Assembly (NCBI GenBank): GCA_025529335.1
Contig: JAMYHX010000453.1
Coordinates: forward strand, 1-35,731
DNA: 35,731 nt
Source of the DNA: Rhizopus sp. PT2906
Lineage: Eukaryota; Mucoromycota; Mucoromycetes; Mucorales; Rhizopodaceae
Reading direction: 5' to 3'
Shown: one piece after another, positions 20,144 through 31,800 of the stretch
Layout: the number at the start of each line of letters is the position of its first letter
How positions within the stretch are numbered: the stretch's first letter is position 1
The notes under the pieces: generated by a model
Told to the model about the DNA's origin: nothing
The model's database searches: none
The model's input: only the letters and a program-made list of their open reading frames with translations
Made by a program: the position numbers and the translations under genes

Positions 20144-22449
20144 TCAATTTACGGTTTGTAAAGTTCTATAGAACTCAGTAACGCGAGGATGAGCCAAAAC
20201 CTTGGCAGGATCAAAATTAAGGATCTGCAATCTTTCAAGAGATGTTGCACGAGATAAAGCAACATAGGCTTGTCCTTTTTCAAACACCTTTCCTAAATCC
20301 ACCTTGACACGATCCAGAGTCTGTCCTTGACTTTTATGTATACTGATAGCCCAGGCGAGCATCAATGGAATTTGTGAACGAGAGGCAAGTACTTTACCGC
20401 CAGGTAGTTCAAATGACCATTTTTCATATTCCAACACTAACTCTCTTCCATTCGAGAACCGAACGACTGGATAGGGCGTCTTCATATCAAGTTTTCCATC
20501 ATTTGTAGAATCAATATAACTATCCTTTTGACGTTGTGGTGTACGTAATGACTGTACTGTCGCATACTTTCTGTATTCTCCTCGACCAACAAAGCCGACG
20601 ACAACACCCAATGAACCATTGACTAGGTCACCATCAATATTTTTCAGGAGCATGACTTGAGCATGCATTTTTAGTTGTATTACCTCAGGCGCTAAACACT
20701 GTGAAACTTTGCTTCTATCTCCCTGATCAATTGCTTTGAACTCAACCATATCTCCACGGAGCGCTTCAAGACGCAGTCGGTTGGAGGTTTCCACTTGATT
20801 TCGTAAAGGATATCTAATATGAAAAGTTAAATATAATTCATACAACAGAAAAAAAAAAAACAAAAAAAAAAACAACGTACAGCTCAGTGGGCTCAATTTC
20901 ATCATTGCCTGCTGGTTTGCGAGAAAGTGATTTGAATATTCTAATAGCTTCATCAGATAAATGTCCCACACGCATCTCATTCAATATCTTCACAAACGCT
21001 ACAAAGGGGAAGGTTAGTTTCTCCTTTTAAAAAGATCATTTGTACCTTCATCCTTTTGTCTAAACACATGTGTTAGCATGACAGTTTGCTTAATCACTGT
21101 TGACCAAGAATTAGCCTCAAAGGCAAACCTGGTTGGTCGGTTCGGATTGACAGGAGGTAACTGGAAAAAGTCACCACAAGCAATAACTTGAATGCCACCA
21201 AAGGGTAAAGTTGACTGACGAAGACGTCTTGCGATCTCCTCCAATTTATCAAACAGTTCTGCATCTACCATAGAGACTTTATAAAGGTTAGAATGGATGT
21301 CTCTTTATGTAGCAGAAAGAGAGAACCTTACTTTCATCAATAATCAATACATCTGTCTTCTTCCATCGCTCGTAAGCTCTTCTGTTGTCATACTTAATTT
21401 TATCGACTAATATATCAACACTATCATTTCCTATGCCAATGCCACCGAAACTACAGACGCATGAGCACATTTATTTAGAATATTATCCATGTTTTCTACC
21501 TGTGTAAAGTACAACCATTGATATTACAGGCTGCAATACCTGTGGATGCTGTCACGGCCAAGCCCGCTCCGTACCGTATGCTCATTTCGTCAATGATGGC
21601 TCTCAGCAGGACGGATTTACCTGTACCTGCACTTCCTGTAAAGAACAAGCTCTTCTTATCGTGCAAAACCATTTCCAAAACACGCTCTTGTTCTGAGGAC
21701 AATGTGGGTCTAAATTCTACTGATGACATAGATGGAGATGGTGCAGGGCTTTTGGATGTAATGCGACTGCCTTTAGTTCTTGACCAATTGTTTTCGGATA
21801 TCTTGTTGGGTAAAACACGTCTCTTGTTAGAATAGGGCGGATCATTCTCGCCATCATCTTTTGGTGCTGTATAAAGTGAGATATTTGGCCTTTTCAAATC
21901 TGTGGTGTTTGTTGAGCTGTAAGGTGCATAGTTAGAGCTGTACGGTTTCACATCGTTAGGGCCAACCCAGTCATATCTTACTGGCGCCATCTGTCGTCTG
22001 ACTGGTATAACCTTATCAAGTGGCATAACAACAGACGGCGTAGAAGTGCTCTCTTGGCTGGATCGAAGGGGTCCTCGTCTGTTGTCGATAGGTGCCCACG
22101 CTTTTCGATTGTATTTGCTTGTGTTCTTCATGCCTTCACTGTACTCTGTCGAATGAAACGAGCCTTGGCTGCTGGTCGGTGAATCGTCTGTGGTGAGGTC
22201 GACCCACTGCTTGTCACTGTCAGTACTTGTTGTCAAGTCAATAGTTTGATGTTGAAATGTAGTGGATTTTGTTGCCGTAAAGGAGGAAGTGATGCACGAT
22301 TTGGTAGATTCAATCCTTTGGACTGTTGCTGATTGACGTGTAATAACAGAAGAGAATGACTCTGGCTTTTTTGGCTCACTGGTCTTTTTAAAGTAATTGA
22401 ATAATGTGTTGCCATTGTTATTTTTCTTTCGATCTGTTGTCTTCTTCAT
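20144..22449 (-). CDS. PIF1: PIF1-family 5'-3' DNA helicase
   Basis: Five exons (+ coordinates 20144-20813, 20881-20998, 21046-21276, 21332-21450, 21500-22449) give 695 aa. The first 250 residues are a disordered Ser/Thr/Pro-rich tail starting with a PCNA-box-like LFNYFKK. Helicase motifs follow: Walker A GSAGTGKS (about 272-279), motif II and the PIF1 signature spanning DEISMVDAELFDKLEEIARR, motif III CGDFFQLPPV, HVFRQKD, then AISIHKSQGQTLDRVKVDLG and AYVALSRATS. Cellular Pif1/Pfh1 acts on G-quadruplexes, Okazaki fragments, telomeres and mitochondrial DNA. The absence of Rep or OTU domains and the four introns argue against a Helitron helicase. Intron 4 has long A/T homopolymers (20850-20874). 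Confidence 0.93.
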
Positions 22450-22880
22450 GACTGAAATTGATGTCTAAAAAGTAGACAATCCATTTAACCAAAACCTATT
22501 GAATAAAATAAATAGTCACATTAGAGGTCACTCAAAGAGCGCGCGTTAAACGCGATGGAATAATTTTTTACAGTCCGGCTGGTGGATACAATATTTCCAA
22601 GAAGTAATGTCGCAAAAATTTATATTTTATAATACAAAATATGCAGAAATGCGGCATCTTGGCGCGACATTACGTTTTGCAGATACTATATTGTCGGTTT
22701 GAAATGGGTTGACTATTATTTTTACTATATATGGAATGTATTTTCTATAGTATATATAGACCTCTTATCTTCTTCTTGGATTCTCTTTTCTTTTCTATAT
22801 ATTTTTATCTTTTATATATGTATTAACCTAAATAAAGCTATCAATATTATTGTCTTGAAAACTAATAGAATAGTTAATTT
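22450..22880. promoter_or_regulatory. Upstream region of PIF1 with palindromic elements
   Basis: A GC-rich palindrome CGCGTTAAACGCG (22542-22554) resembling E2F/MCB cell-cycle boxes lies about 95 bp before the PIF1 start. A larger inverted repeat, GTAATGTCGC (22604-22613) and GCGACATTAC (22664-22673), encloses a second stem ATATTTT/AAAATAT. The remainder up to the recombinase ORF is very AT-rich. Confidence 0.5.
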
Positions 22881-24371
22881 CTAAATCGAGTTGTCCCCGC
22901 CAAATATATAAAAAGTCATTCCTACGACAATCGTTGTTGGCTCCACTCCGACTTCGGGTGTGGTTCTGTTTTCGGTAGCATCACCAAAAAGCTTGTTGGC
23001 CATTTCTCGTCCTCGTTTGTGTTGGTCATGCGGCTTGTAGTAGTAATTCTCGAAAGTATTTGACTTGAGGCTCCAGTTTGCATGCATCTTTACTTGATCG
23101 ATCTCTGATCCCATTGTAACAGCCTTGGTACTGGAAGCTGGCCGAATCGAGTGGACGGTAAACCTATCTGTGCCGATGCCTGCTTCATCCATAACCCCTT
23201 TCAGCCAGGAAGCAACTGTGGCTGGCTTAATCGATTGCCATGTATTCGGATTGTCTTGTGTCATATTCGTCAAGAAAAGTGCAAGGTCTTGCGATAGATG
23301 GTTTCGGTGATCTTTGGTGAATGTATAGAATGTCCAAAGTGTGTGCGCCGGACAGGCCACCCTATTTTCAATCGCCCCTAGTTTCGATTGTTTGGGTCGT
23401 AGTTCTTTTGGATTTCTCGCTGTTAAAGTTACACCCAATGGCTCATCTTCAACACCCTCTTTCATCTGGAATTTGACTTCCCTAAACTGTAATGTGCCCA
23501 TATCCGATCTTTGTCTCCACGTGGTCGCGATGGTTAAAAGGGTTAATGTCTTCAGCTGTAACTTGCTCATCGTCAATTCCGAAGTCGATCCCCACGACAA
23601 TGTAGCTTGTAGCAGTACCTTGACATCATAGATTTCTTGCGTGCTGTTTGGCAATTTCTCTTCCTTCCTTCTTCTTGCTTCAAAATATTGTATGACCAGT
23701 TGGTCGGAAGCTATAGGTGGTCGATGTAGATGAATCACCCTATACACTGATGCTATTGCTGAACGTATAATGTTTAATGAAGAGTAGGAAGGCGTCTTCT
23801 TATACGTTAAGTATTCTACCAAATGTTCTGGACTATATTCTGTTGGATTGTACTGAGGATTTTGTGATTTACACCATGCTGACCAGCGTGCCCAGGTTTG
23901 GTCGTAGTTCTTTCTTGTAGATGGCCTGTTGGATTCCTTTAGAAATTCGATTATTGAATCGCCGATACCCTTATTTGCTTGGAACGCCCTGGTAATAGCC
24001 ATGCGGTCACTGACCATGCCTTGTTCAGTTGGATCTTTATCGGATTGTCTATACTCTGATGCATAACCATTGGCCACTAATATTGGCTCCTCCGTGTTGG
24101 GGTGATCATCACTGCCTTTCCAATCCTGTCTGCCTGTAATTTCCTTATGACCCTCGGTATTAGCTTCCATGGCGGATGAAGGTATAGTCCCTTCTTCGGC
24201 CATTCTTGATGGAAAACATCTGTTGCTTGAGCTTGAGGATCCGGCTAGAAACTCCAGAACTTCGCCAGCCGTTTGTTCTCCCTGGTCGCAAACGCATCTA
24301 TTGTCATTCTGCCCCAGTGTTGTTGAATCATTTGGAAGAATCGCCTTAGAATACAATGAAAGTTTTATTTA
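22881..24371 (-). mobile_element. Truncated DIRS-like retroelement carrying a tyrosine recombinase
   Basis: A 491-codon minus-strand ORF (22881-24356) encodes a phage-integrase-type recombinase. An N-terminal SAM-like core-binding part (STRKNYDQTWARWSAWCKSQ) precedes the catalytic domain with Arg in TTWRQRSDMG, H-x-x-R (HSIR, about 402-405), His/Trp in MHANWS and Tyr in FENYYYKP (about 439). Overlapping its first 140 codons, a second frame encodes the tail of a retroelement RNase H (FQMIQQHWGRMTIDAFATRE, PPWKLIPRVIRKLQAD). This overlap of polymerase and recombinase frames is typical of DIRS elements. The RNase H frame has two TAG stops (24245-24247, 24077-24079), and the element is cut off at about 24371, so reverse transcriptase and gag are missing. 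Confidence 0.82.
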
Positions 24372-24728
24372 ATTTATATAATACTGAAAATAAAGTGCAG
24401 CTCCGAGGGTTTTAACCACATCCTTTGTCTTCGTTTCGCCAACGTTACTAGTATTATCAGCTAGTTAGGCTGTTAGCGTTTAAAATACAATGGTATTATA
24501 TAGCTGAGTCACATCTGGCTTCAAACGACCATTTGCCTTACATCTGAATGTGAATATGATAACCATATTTGGACGCTCAGTAATGCAGCTTAGAAGGCTT
24601 CACCTGCCTTGATTATTTTAGCTGTATAAAACGATCCCTGTTTACTTCGCTAAGTAACACTTTAATTAACACTCATAATAAATAAAAAGCATGATATATA
24701 TCAAAAAAGATAATGATAACTATGACTT

Positions 24729-25992
24729 TTATTGTTGTTTGCGCAGTTCTTTCGTCAATCTTCTAAGCGACCATCTACTTTGTTGTCGCTTTTCTTCTAA
24801 CATCTGCACTGCCTCGAAAATCGTCACGGAACTCTCCTGAGAAATACGGTGGATTTCATGTATGATAGTCAAATGTCTGGAGTAAAATTGACGCTCTAAG
24901 TAAAGTTATTATATATATGTCATTACAAAGAATATTTTATTTAACCAACCTTTTGGACATGATCTCCACGTAGCTTCAAATTGACTATCAAGCTCCATTA
25001 CTGAAGGTGAATCCTGTCGTAAGCCTTCAGGTCATTCTCTCCAGAGATCTACAACAGTGCTAATATTCCTATCGAGCTGATACTGGTGAAGACGCTGTAT
25101 TAGAGCTGGACGGGGCGTTGGTGATGGTGGCTGTTGTTGTGGTGCTACTTAGGTTCCATTAGTAAACAATGAGCATGTCTGCCTCAACATTTGCATGTCT
25201 TGTCTAAGTCCAAAGATGTCATCTTTGATTCCCACAGTAGCGTCAGTTGGGCTATGGCTGTTATTGCTGATAAGGCTGGGCTGTATACGCTGATTTGCGT
25301 CCATCTTTGCGCTCAACATTTGCAAGTGATCACCAACCAAAGGTAGAGCCCTGCGCACTTGGATGTCAGCTGGCTCTTGTGCGGCTTGTACAGTAGACAG
25401 AAGGTTAGCTTCGAATGCCAAGAATTCTAAATCGCTGAAGAGAACATTGTTGAATAATGGGTTTTCAAGATTCTCTACACGAAACATTACAGCATCTTGC
25501 AAAATGATTCTTCGCATAGTTATAAGCAGGGATAGGAACGCTTCAGCGCAGATTGAATATTCGCAACTGTGGTACCGCCACTCGTCCTCTTGGAGGAACA
25601 CCTTCCTTTGAAGACTTTCTGGTGGGCAAACATTACTTCTTGGGAGCCAGTAATCGCCTTTGTTGCCAGAGAAGCCATTAATAACTCGAATTGATGAGCG
25701 AGGCAACGACGTCAAGTAGCAACTTTCCATGCTCTGCATATTCCAACGGCCGTGCCGACGCAGTTGACCCTCTGTTGCTCCGTCTATTTCAGCATGCTGA
25801 GCTCCACTACTACGGCCCATATGAGTTTTCTTGCTTATACTAACGGAACAAGCATCGAAAGCACGGATGGTTGCTGCGTAATGTGCTGTGTAGGTCAAGG
25901 GCTTGTTATAGTCTACTCGTTTGACAATTTTCAAGTTAAACCAGTCCATGTTTGTATTAAAACAAGGAAAACCTTCGTTCGTTATATGCCAT
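24729..25992 (-). pseudogene. Crypton-type tyrosine recombinase relic with GCR1_C DNA-binding tail
   Basis: The exon 24950-25992 encodes the C-terminal half of an Ndc10/Crypton-like recombinase: KKTHMGRSSGAQ (H-x-x-R), EGQLRRHGRWNMQSMESCYL (Trp and Tyr), and NVCPPESLQRKVFLQEDEWR. The same frame continues past TAA (25149-25151) and TGA (25032-25034) into a GCR1_C-like domain (STVVDLWRE, stop, PEGLRQDSPSVMELDSQFEA, TWRSCPK). After an intron, a last exon (24729-24895) reads ERQFYSRHLTIIHEIHRIS. The TGA replaces the conserved Trp of W-R-E-W. The N-terminal half (first catalytic Arg) is absent or unrecognisable upstream of 25992. Fungal Cryptons are cut-and-paste DNA transposons moved by this recombinase. 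Confidence 0.8.
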
Positions 25993-27428
25993 CTAGAAAT
26001 TAGTTAGTTGACTATAACGATATTGTCGACATTCAATCAGCTCACCTGTAAAAGAAGCATTCTATTTTCAATTTTCGATGGAGAAGTGGTATTTTATTTG
26101 AGTCACAGGCTGTCGCAATTACGCTGGGTGACAGATTCGTGACCCAGCCAAAAGTTTGTCAAAATACCTTTACTGTATAAGGCGGCATTGGGCGTACGAA
26201 AAAGTAAAAAGAGGTAGACGCGAGAAGGCCATACAGCTTAATCAATCTCTTTGTGATATTTATTCTTAGGGTAAACATTGCAGTAATGATGATAGTTGTG
26301 AAAACAACAATGGCAATAACGATAGTGGTAATGACGACTACAATGATAACAGAATAGCAATGATAATGATAATAACTACAGTGATAAAAAAAAAGTCAAC
26401 TGACAATGGCTTACCATAAAATAAACTTTCCCAAAAGCAAGTGAAGCTTTAGCCAAGGCGATGGCACCGGTGAGTATAAGATCATCTTGTTTTTATTGGT
26501 CACTATTATCTCGACTATCCTAAGGTTTTTATGGTCCTCTCACTGGCAACCAGTTATTCAAAACGCTCTTCCCCATTTTTTTATACAAGTGTCACACACG
26601 AGTATCCATTGCTCAAATGATCTAAACATACCACTCTGCGATGTGTGACTCAAAGATAGATTAAAGAGATTACTCTACACAAAAGGGAACTATACTCTAA
26701 AGGTATTCACATGACACAAGGAATTGTAATTGATTATGAGGTTCTATCTCGTTATCAGATTCTTATAAGCTCAAATGCAAGGAAAGGCATGTAAAACGAT
26801 ATCAAATGTCTACTTGACAATCTTTGGTGTTGACATCAAGACTTCTTAACTCACAGATATTACAAGCGATATATGCCTGTCAATGATATCCATTCATAGA
26901 GTGAAAGTGTGTCCTTTTTCGAAATTGTAAGGTAAACATTCCTGTTGAAAGTATGCTTCAAGGACATGATCTAGATTTACAAAAAAATCAGTCAAATCAC
27001 ACAAGATGTATTGGTTACATTCTCAATGCATGATCAAATAAAGCAGCAAAGAAATGGAGATTTACATCCACGCGACAATTGGTTTTAATATTCTCGCAGA
27101 CATTTTATTTTTAGACACGCATTATTCTTTTGCATAAAGTCAATCACATATTTTATATCGTCAAGGATTTCTATTCACTAAAAGGTTGTATATTGATAAC
27201 TGTAATCTGAAGCATAAAGGCCTACACTAAACTTTTTGCCATTAAGGAATGATATCGTAGTTATTCTAAGCCAGGGAGAACAAAAATGCACATATATAGA
27301 CACTCTTTTGAACTTTATGCCTCATGCCTCTCCTTCCTGCAGCCATGACCTGATTTTTTGATAAAGTTTCAAGGAGTCAAACCTTTTTATTAAAAGACAG
27401 AAAAAAAAAGCAAACATGGCCCGACATT
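25993..27428. other. Gene-free interval between Crypton relic and RRM gene
   Basis: About 1.4 kb without a supported gene. It holds a 7-bp hairpin GCTGGGT/ACCCAGC (26123-26129/26142-26148) close to the Crypton relic and a patch of GATAATGAT-like short repeats at about 26280-26390. It may contain unrecognisable remains of the Crypton 5' part. Confidence 0.35.
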
Positions 27429-28738
27429 CTAAACAGTCCAGACCTGTTCCATAGACTCTTGCATCAGTAGATATACTTTATTCTCCTGCTCAACTGATAC
27501 TGGTTTCATAGGGTCAACTAGATCTAACGTAGGCTGAGGTATAACAGGAGGTGGAGGCGGCTGAGGCATAGCAGATGCAGGAGATAACATGGCAGGTTGG
27601 GTCTGTGGCTGATAACTTGAGAGATAATGAACGCCTGGACCCATATTAAGCTGTGTTCTACCAAAGGATAATCTTAATTTAGCCCCTCCTAGATGTGATC
27701 CATTCAACTCTGCGATGGCTCGTTCTGCTGAGACACGTTTTTCGTATTGAATGAATGCGATATTCTTTAATGGAATAATCTTTACGGCTATAATACTTCC
27801 ATAAGCACCAAAATAAGCACGCAATTCTTCTTCAGTGATCGTATTGTTTAATCCACCTACGAATACAGTCGTGATTTCCTCAGGACCATTGACGACGGTA
27901 CCCATCTCAAACTTTGCTCGTGGCCTAGCAACGGATACACGGATACGAGATGCACCAACATAAACACCTTGCATCTCTTCTAGACTCCGTTGTTGTTCAC
28001 CCTCATCAAAAAACTTGACAAACCCAAATCCACGAGAGAAACCTGTTGCAGGGTCGACCATCACCTTGGCAGAGGCAGCAGATTTGTATCTACTTTGAAA
28101 AGCTGCCAAGAGAATATTATCGTCCACGTCAGCACCCAAATCACCTACGAATATACAGTAATCTCCCAAAAAGTTTGCCATCAATGTAGGTCTAATGATT
28201 GTGAGCAATAAGTTGCTTGTTTAATAAAAAAAAATATTTACCTTTGAGGTAGAGGCATACCATTGCCATCTCTATTCGACCAGTTTAATTTAAAGATTTT
28301 ATTCGTGTTTGGAATCTGTGTACCATTAAACGTAATCAAAGACTTGCTTGCTGCTTCGTGAGTTGTAAAGTCAATAAAGGCATAAGTCCCACCATATTTA
28401 TCAATACTGATACGACAAGTCACTTCTTGACCCATACTCCACCATAACTGCCGTAGATAATTGTCGTCCATCCAAGGATCTAATTCACCCATCCTTTTGA
28501 CATGAGTTTTTTTCATTTTTATATATTATTTCTCATGTAATTACCATAATGTACGCGTTGGTGGTCCTTCAAAAAAGGTATTATTATTGGTTGTTGTTGT
28601 AGTAGTAGTAGTAGTAGGAGGAGGAATAGAAGGGGTAGAAGTCGTGTTATTTGTTGCTGTAGAAGGAGGAGTAAGAGTAGGAGTAGGTATTATTGAATTG
28701 GTGTTTGTGGCACTATTAGGCGTATAAGAATAAGCCAT
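27429..28738 (-). CDS. RNA-binding protein with three RRMs (Nam8/Ngr1/TIA1 type)
   Basis: Three exons (+ coordinates 27429-28191, 28242-28493, 28545-28738) give 402 aa. The N-terminal 60 residues are Thr/Asn/Pro-rich and include a nine-Thr run coded by an ACT/ACA microsatellite. RRM1 starts with TLWMGELDPWMDD, the same opening as Nam8/Ngr1, split by intron 1. RRM2 (about 160-238) has YCIFVGDLG and RGFGFVKF. RRM3 (about 256-327) has TTVFVGGLN and NIAFIQYEK. A Pro/Gln-rich tail follows. The domain order matches U1 snRNP-associated Nam8 and TIA-1 splicing and mRNA-stability factors, which bind U-rich sequences near 5' splice sites. Specific role is inferred from architecture only. Confidence 0.92.
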
Positions 28739-29450
28739 AAAAAAATATAAAAAACAGAAATACAATTAAAACCGATCGATACAGCCAAAATGGCTTTGCA
28801 TTAAAAAATTCAAGCTTATTGGTGCTTTTAAATTCAGCTGTTACCAAGGTATCGGAAACGCACGAAGCTGTGTTAAAATTAGATATTTCCTAATTTGGGA
28901 AATATATCGAATTTGATGAAATTAACGAGGATTTTGAAAGGTTTGAAAGAAGTGAATTGAATTTAAAAGAAGGAGGAGAAGGAATATAAAAAAAATAGAA
29001 GTTGGACTCTATTTTAAGGAGAAAGAGGAGGGACAAGATACCCCAAAAAGAATAAGCATATAAAAAGGACAATAGACCAAGTTAAAGAGAGAGGGGATTG
29101 GCTGTATAGAATGACATGATTATTGCAGGAACCAATAAGATCAACATCCTTCTTCTCCCCCCTTTTTTCACTTTGACACATTCTAAAATGACCTTCCCGC
29201 TGTTTCCTTTTATGTAACAATAGCCTGTTCCACATTGCAGATTATAACTCTATTATAACTCTATTATTGTTCATTATCGATCGATATGTATTTTTATGAA
29301 TCCCTTTGTCTGAGACTTAAATAAATCAATTCACATAAAGGCATAAAATTCTTTATTGTCAAACCTTAAAGCCGACGATCTTATTTTTTTTTTTTTTTAG
29401 TATTAAAAAGCCATTCTGACCCATTAAAGCTCCATTCCCTTCCTCCTCTT

Positions 29451-29481
<31 letters not shown>

Positions 29482-29509
29482 TCTTTTTTTTTTTCTTGTA
29501 CTTTATTCA
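28739..29509. promoter_or_regulatory. Divergent promoter region between RRM and Zn2Cys6 genes
   Basis: 770 bp shared by two divergently transcribed genes. It is AT-rich, with a repeated TATAACTCTATTATAACTCTATTATTG at about 29246, a (TC)n tract and T-runs at 29447-29495 immediately before the transcription-factor start, and no ORF of merit. Confidence 0.5.
29447..29475. repeat. (TC)n microsatellite in 5' leader of Zn2Cys6 gene
   Basis: About a dozen TC units followed by T-runs lie 35-60 bp upstream of the start codon at 29510. They are likely part of the pyrimidine-rich leader. Confidence 0.85.
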
Positions 29510-31547
29510 ATGTCAAGAAAGAAATTTACTGAATACCAGTTTATTGATGTCAATGATCCTGAAAGATATAAGAAAATTAAAGTTATCAGAGCTTGTGATT
29601 TTTGCAGAAAACGCAAATCAAAGTAATCTAATAATTGCAGCTATTTGATCTATTGTATATACTAACTTTTTTATTAGATGCGATCTAGCTGTGCCTGGTG
29701 CAGGCATGTGCTCAAACTGTAAAAAGGCAAACATCAATTGCGTGTTCTCTTCTTCAGATATAAGATCAAAAAAACAATTGTTTACACAAGATCCTCTTCA
29801 ACAATTCTATCACCACTATCTTAAACAACGTCCTAATCTTGCTGTCGATAAAAAGGGTCAGTGTACCTTTGAGAAAAGCGTTAGTAGCGTCTATTCTCAT
29901 GTTACCATGACAACGAGTGAAAACTATATGTCTACTCAAATGGAAAGTGAGCTATTTGACGCTTACTTTGCCTTTGTTCACCCATTTTATCCAGTTCTTG
30001 ACAGGTATGAGACGATGCAAGCCATTAAGCGCCAACCGTCTAACCTACCACCTGCTTTGAAATCCATCATCTTAGCTCTTGCTCTTCACTTTTATTTGCC
30101 GTCAAGCGCACATGCTGTTGCAGGATCTTACTATCAGCACGCTATTACTCAATTTGATCATGCAGTCTGCCTTTCAAATATTCAAATTTTGTTGCTCATG
30201 TACAAATATCAGGAAGTTATTACACCCGTTGGAACTCCGCTTTCGATGTCTGCCATTAGTCATTTGAAAACAGCTAAACTTATGATGGATCAGCTCGTGG
30301 AAGATATCACAGTACTTTGGACATTTGAAAACGAGCTCATCTGTCGAGCATCCTGGGTCTGGTATATTAATGTTGCCTTTTCGAATCTCGCTGATGCCCG
30401 TTTCAAGGACATGCTTCAGTTTGCGATCCCTCCTACCCGGTTACCTTCTCTTACCGAAACAGAGCAGTACGACAAGACAAGCTTGAACATTATCTGTAAC
30501 TTTTTGCATCTCATAAGCCTAGCCATTATCTATGCTCAAACCATCTGCTTCATATCAAGTCACTCCTCCCTTTTTTACAATACAGACTGCCAAGAGATTA
30601 CCACGTTTGCGAACCAACTGGAAGCGTGGCATAAGGCCCTACCGAACCATCTTTTCATTTCTCTCTCAGTCAATCCTGTGCCTCTCTATACCACACATGA
30701 CCCAAACAACGCAATGGCCCATGATCAGTCCAAAACGGAGTCCTTTGCTGCTTACCTCGGTCTCATCCGTGACAGTCTCGAGCTTCTGATCGCTGTTCAC
30801 ACCCGTCCGTTTACTGCGTCCAAGGTCGTTCTTAATCTGGTCTCAAGAGCATACAGTCTGACTCTTGGTGACGTCCAGCCCGCCAATTACACTCGTCTAG
30901 CTGCAATACAAGGAAGTCGCTTGATTGCCTACGGTCTGACGCTTGCTCTTCAAGCCCTACAATACGATACACAAGAAAAAGCCAGAATAGAGCCTATCGA
31001 GAGCATGGCCATCGATATCTTCAACACGATCTCGGTATCTTCCAAACTCACAGTCGGTATTCAGTCCCTCAAGGAAGAAGAAATAGCTCGAAAGTCTCTG
31101 GGAGACGACGACTATGTTATCTCTGGCAACACACTCTATTGCGATACAGGCTTTCCGTTACCAACACAACTTCCTCCTTTACATAGCAAACCCTTCTATC
31201 CCACAAGTACCCCTTCCTTTGAAAGATCATTGTCTTCATCATCATCATCGGGTATTAGCCAAGTTCAGGAGCATCATCATTCATGGACAAGTTATCAATG
31301 GGAAAATGGTAATTATAATATAGACCAACAAGACCACTTTCAACATAATTCCAAAGCCATGCTCTCTCAAGGGACAGGTGCACCTCTCACGCCTAGAGAG
31401 GAATTCATAACACCAACCGTGATAGATGACTACCTTCAGTCAGGACAAAAGGACACGAGCATTTTGGTAGCTCCTATGCCTTTTAATACCATCAATCCTT
31501 CTTTTGAACTGTTCCCTCTAAAGAGTTGTAGACGTCAGCAGAAGTAA
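29510..31547 (+). CDS. Zn2Cys6 fungal transcription factor
   Basis: Two exons (29510-29622, 29678-31547) give 660 aa. The binuclear zinc cluster is C29-x2-C32-x6-C39-x9-C49-x2-C52-x6-C59 (RACDFCRKRKSKC), split by the intron between S37 and K38. Starting only from the downstream ATG would lose the first two cysteines. The intron has a clear branch site (ACTAAC). Around 120-350 lies a fungal-specific transcription-factor middle region (ELFDAYFAFVHPFYPVLDRY, LILALALHFYLPSS, ICRASWVWYINVAFSNL). The C-terminal 150 residues are Ser/Gln/His-rich, as in activation domains. Target genes are unknown. Its nearest neighbours are the divergent RRM gene and the convergent acyl-CoA oxidase gene. Confidence 0.92.
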
Positions 31548-31800
31548 ATCTAAGCTCTTTTTTCCCCTTTATTTTTCTTTTATGATTATATTTATGCCAA
31601 TCTATTTACCCCCCCTTTATCACCCCTTTAATGTTTTTATATGTATATTGTTGTTGCACAGTGTATATAAGGCATTTTTTTATATGTAAACATAAAATTA
31701 TACGTTAATATGTAGATATATATCCAAATATATCCCATTTGTCTTTATGTGGATTTATGTGTTTTTTTTTTTCTGAATAAAGAAATGCTATTATGATTTT

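Noticed and set aside
20144..22449. PIF1 helicase as the C-terminal part of the nearby Helitron
   Set aside because: It has its own start with a long disordered tail, four phase-consistent introns and no Rep or zinc-knuckle region. The Helitron relic is 5 kb away and dead.
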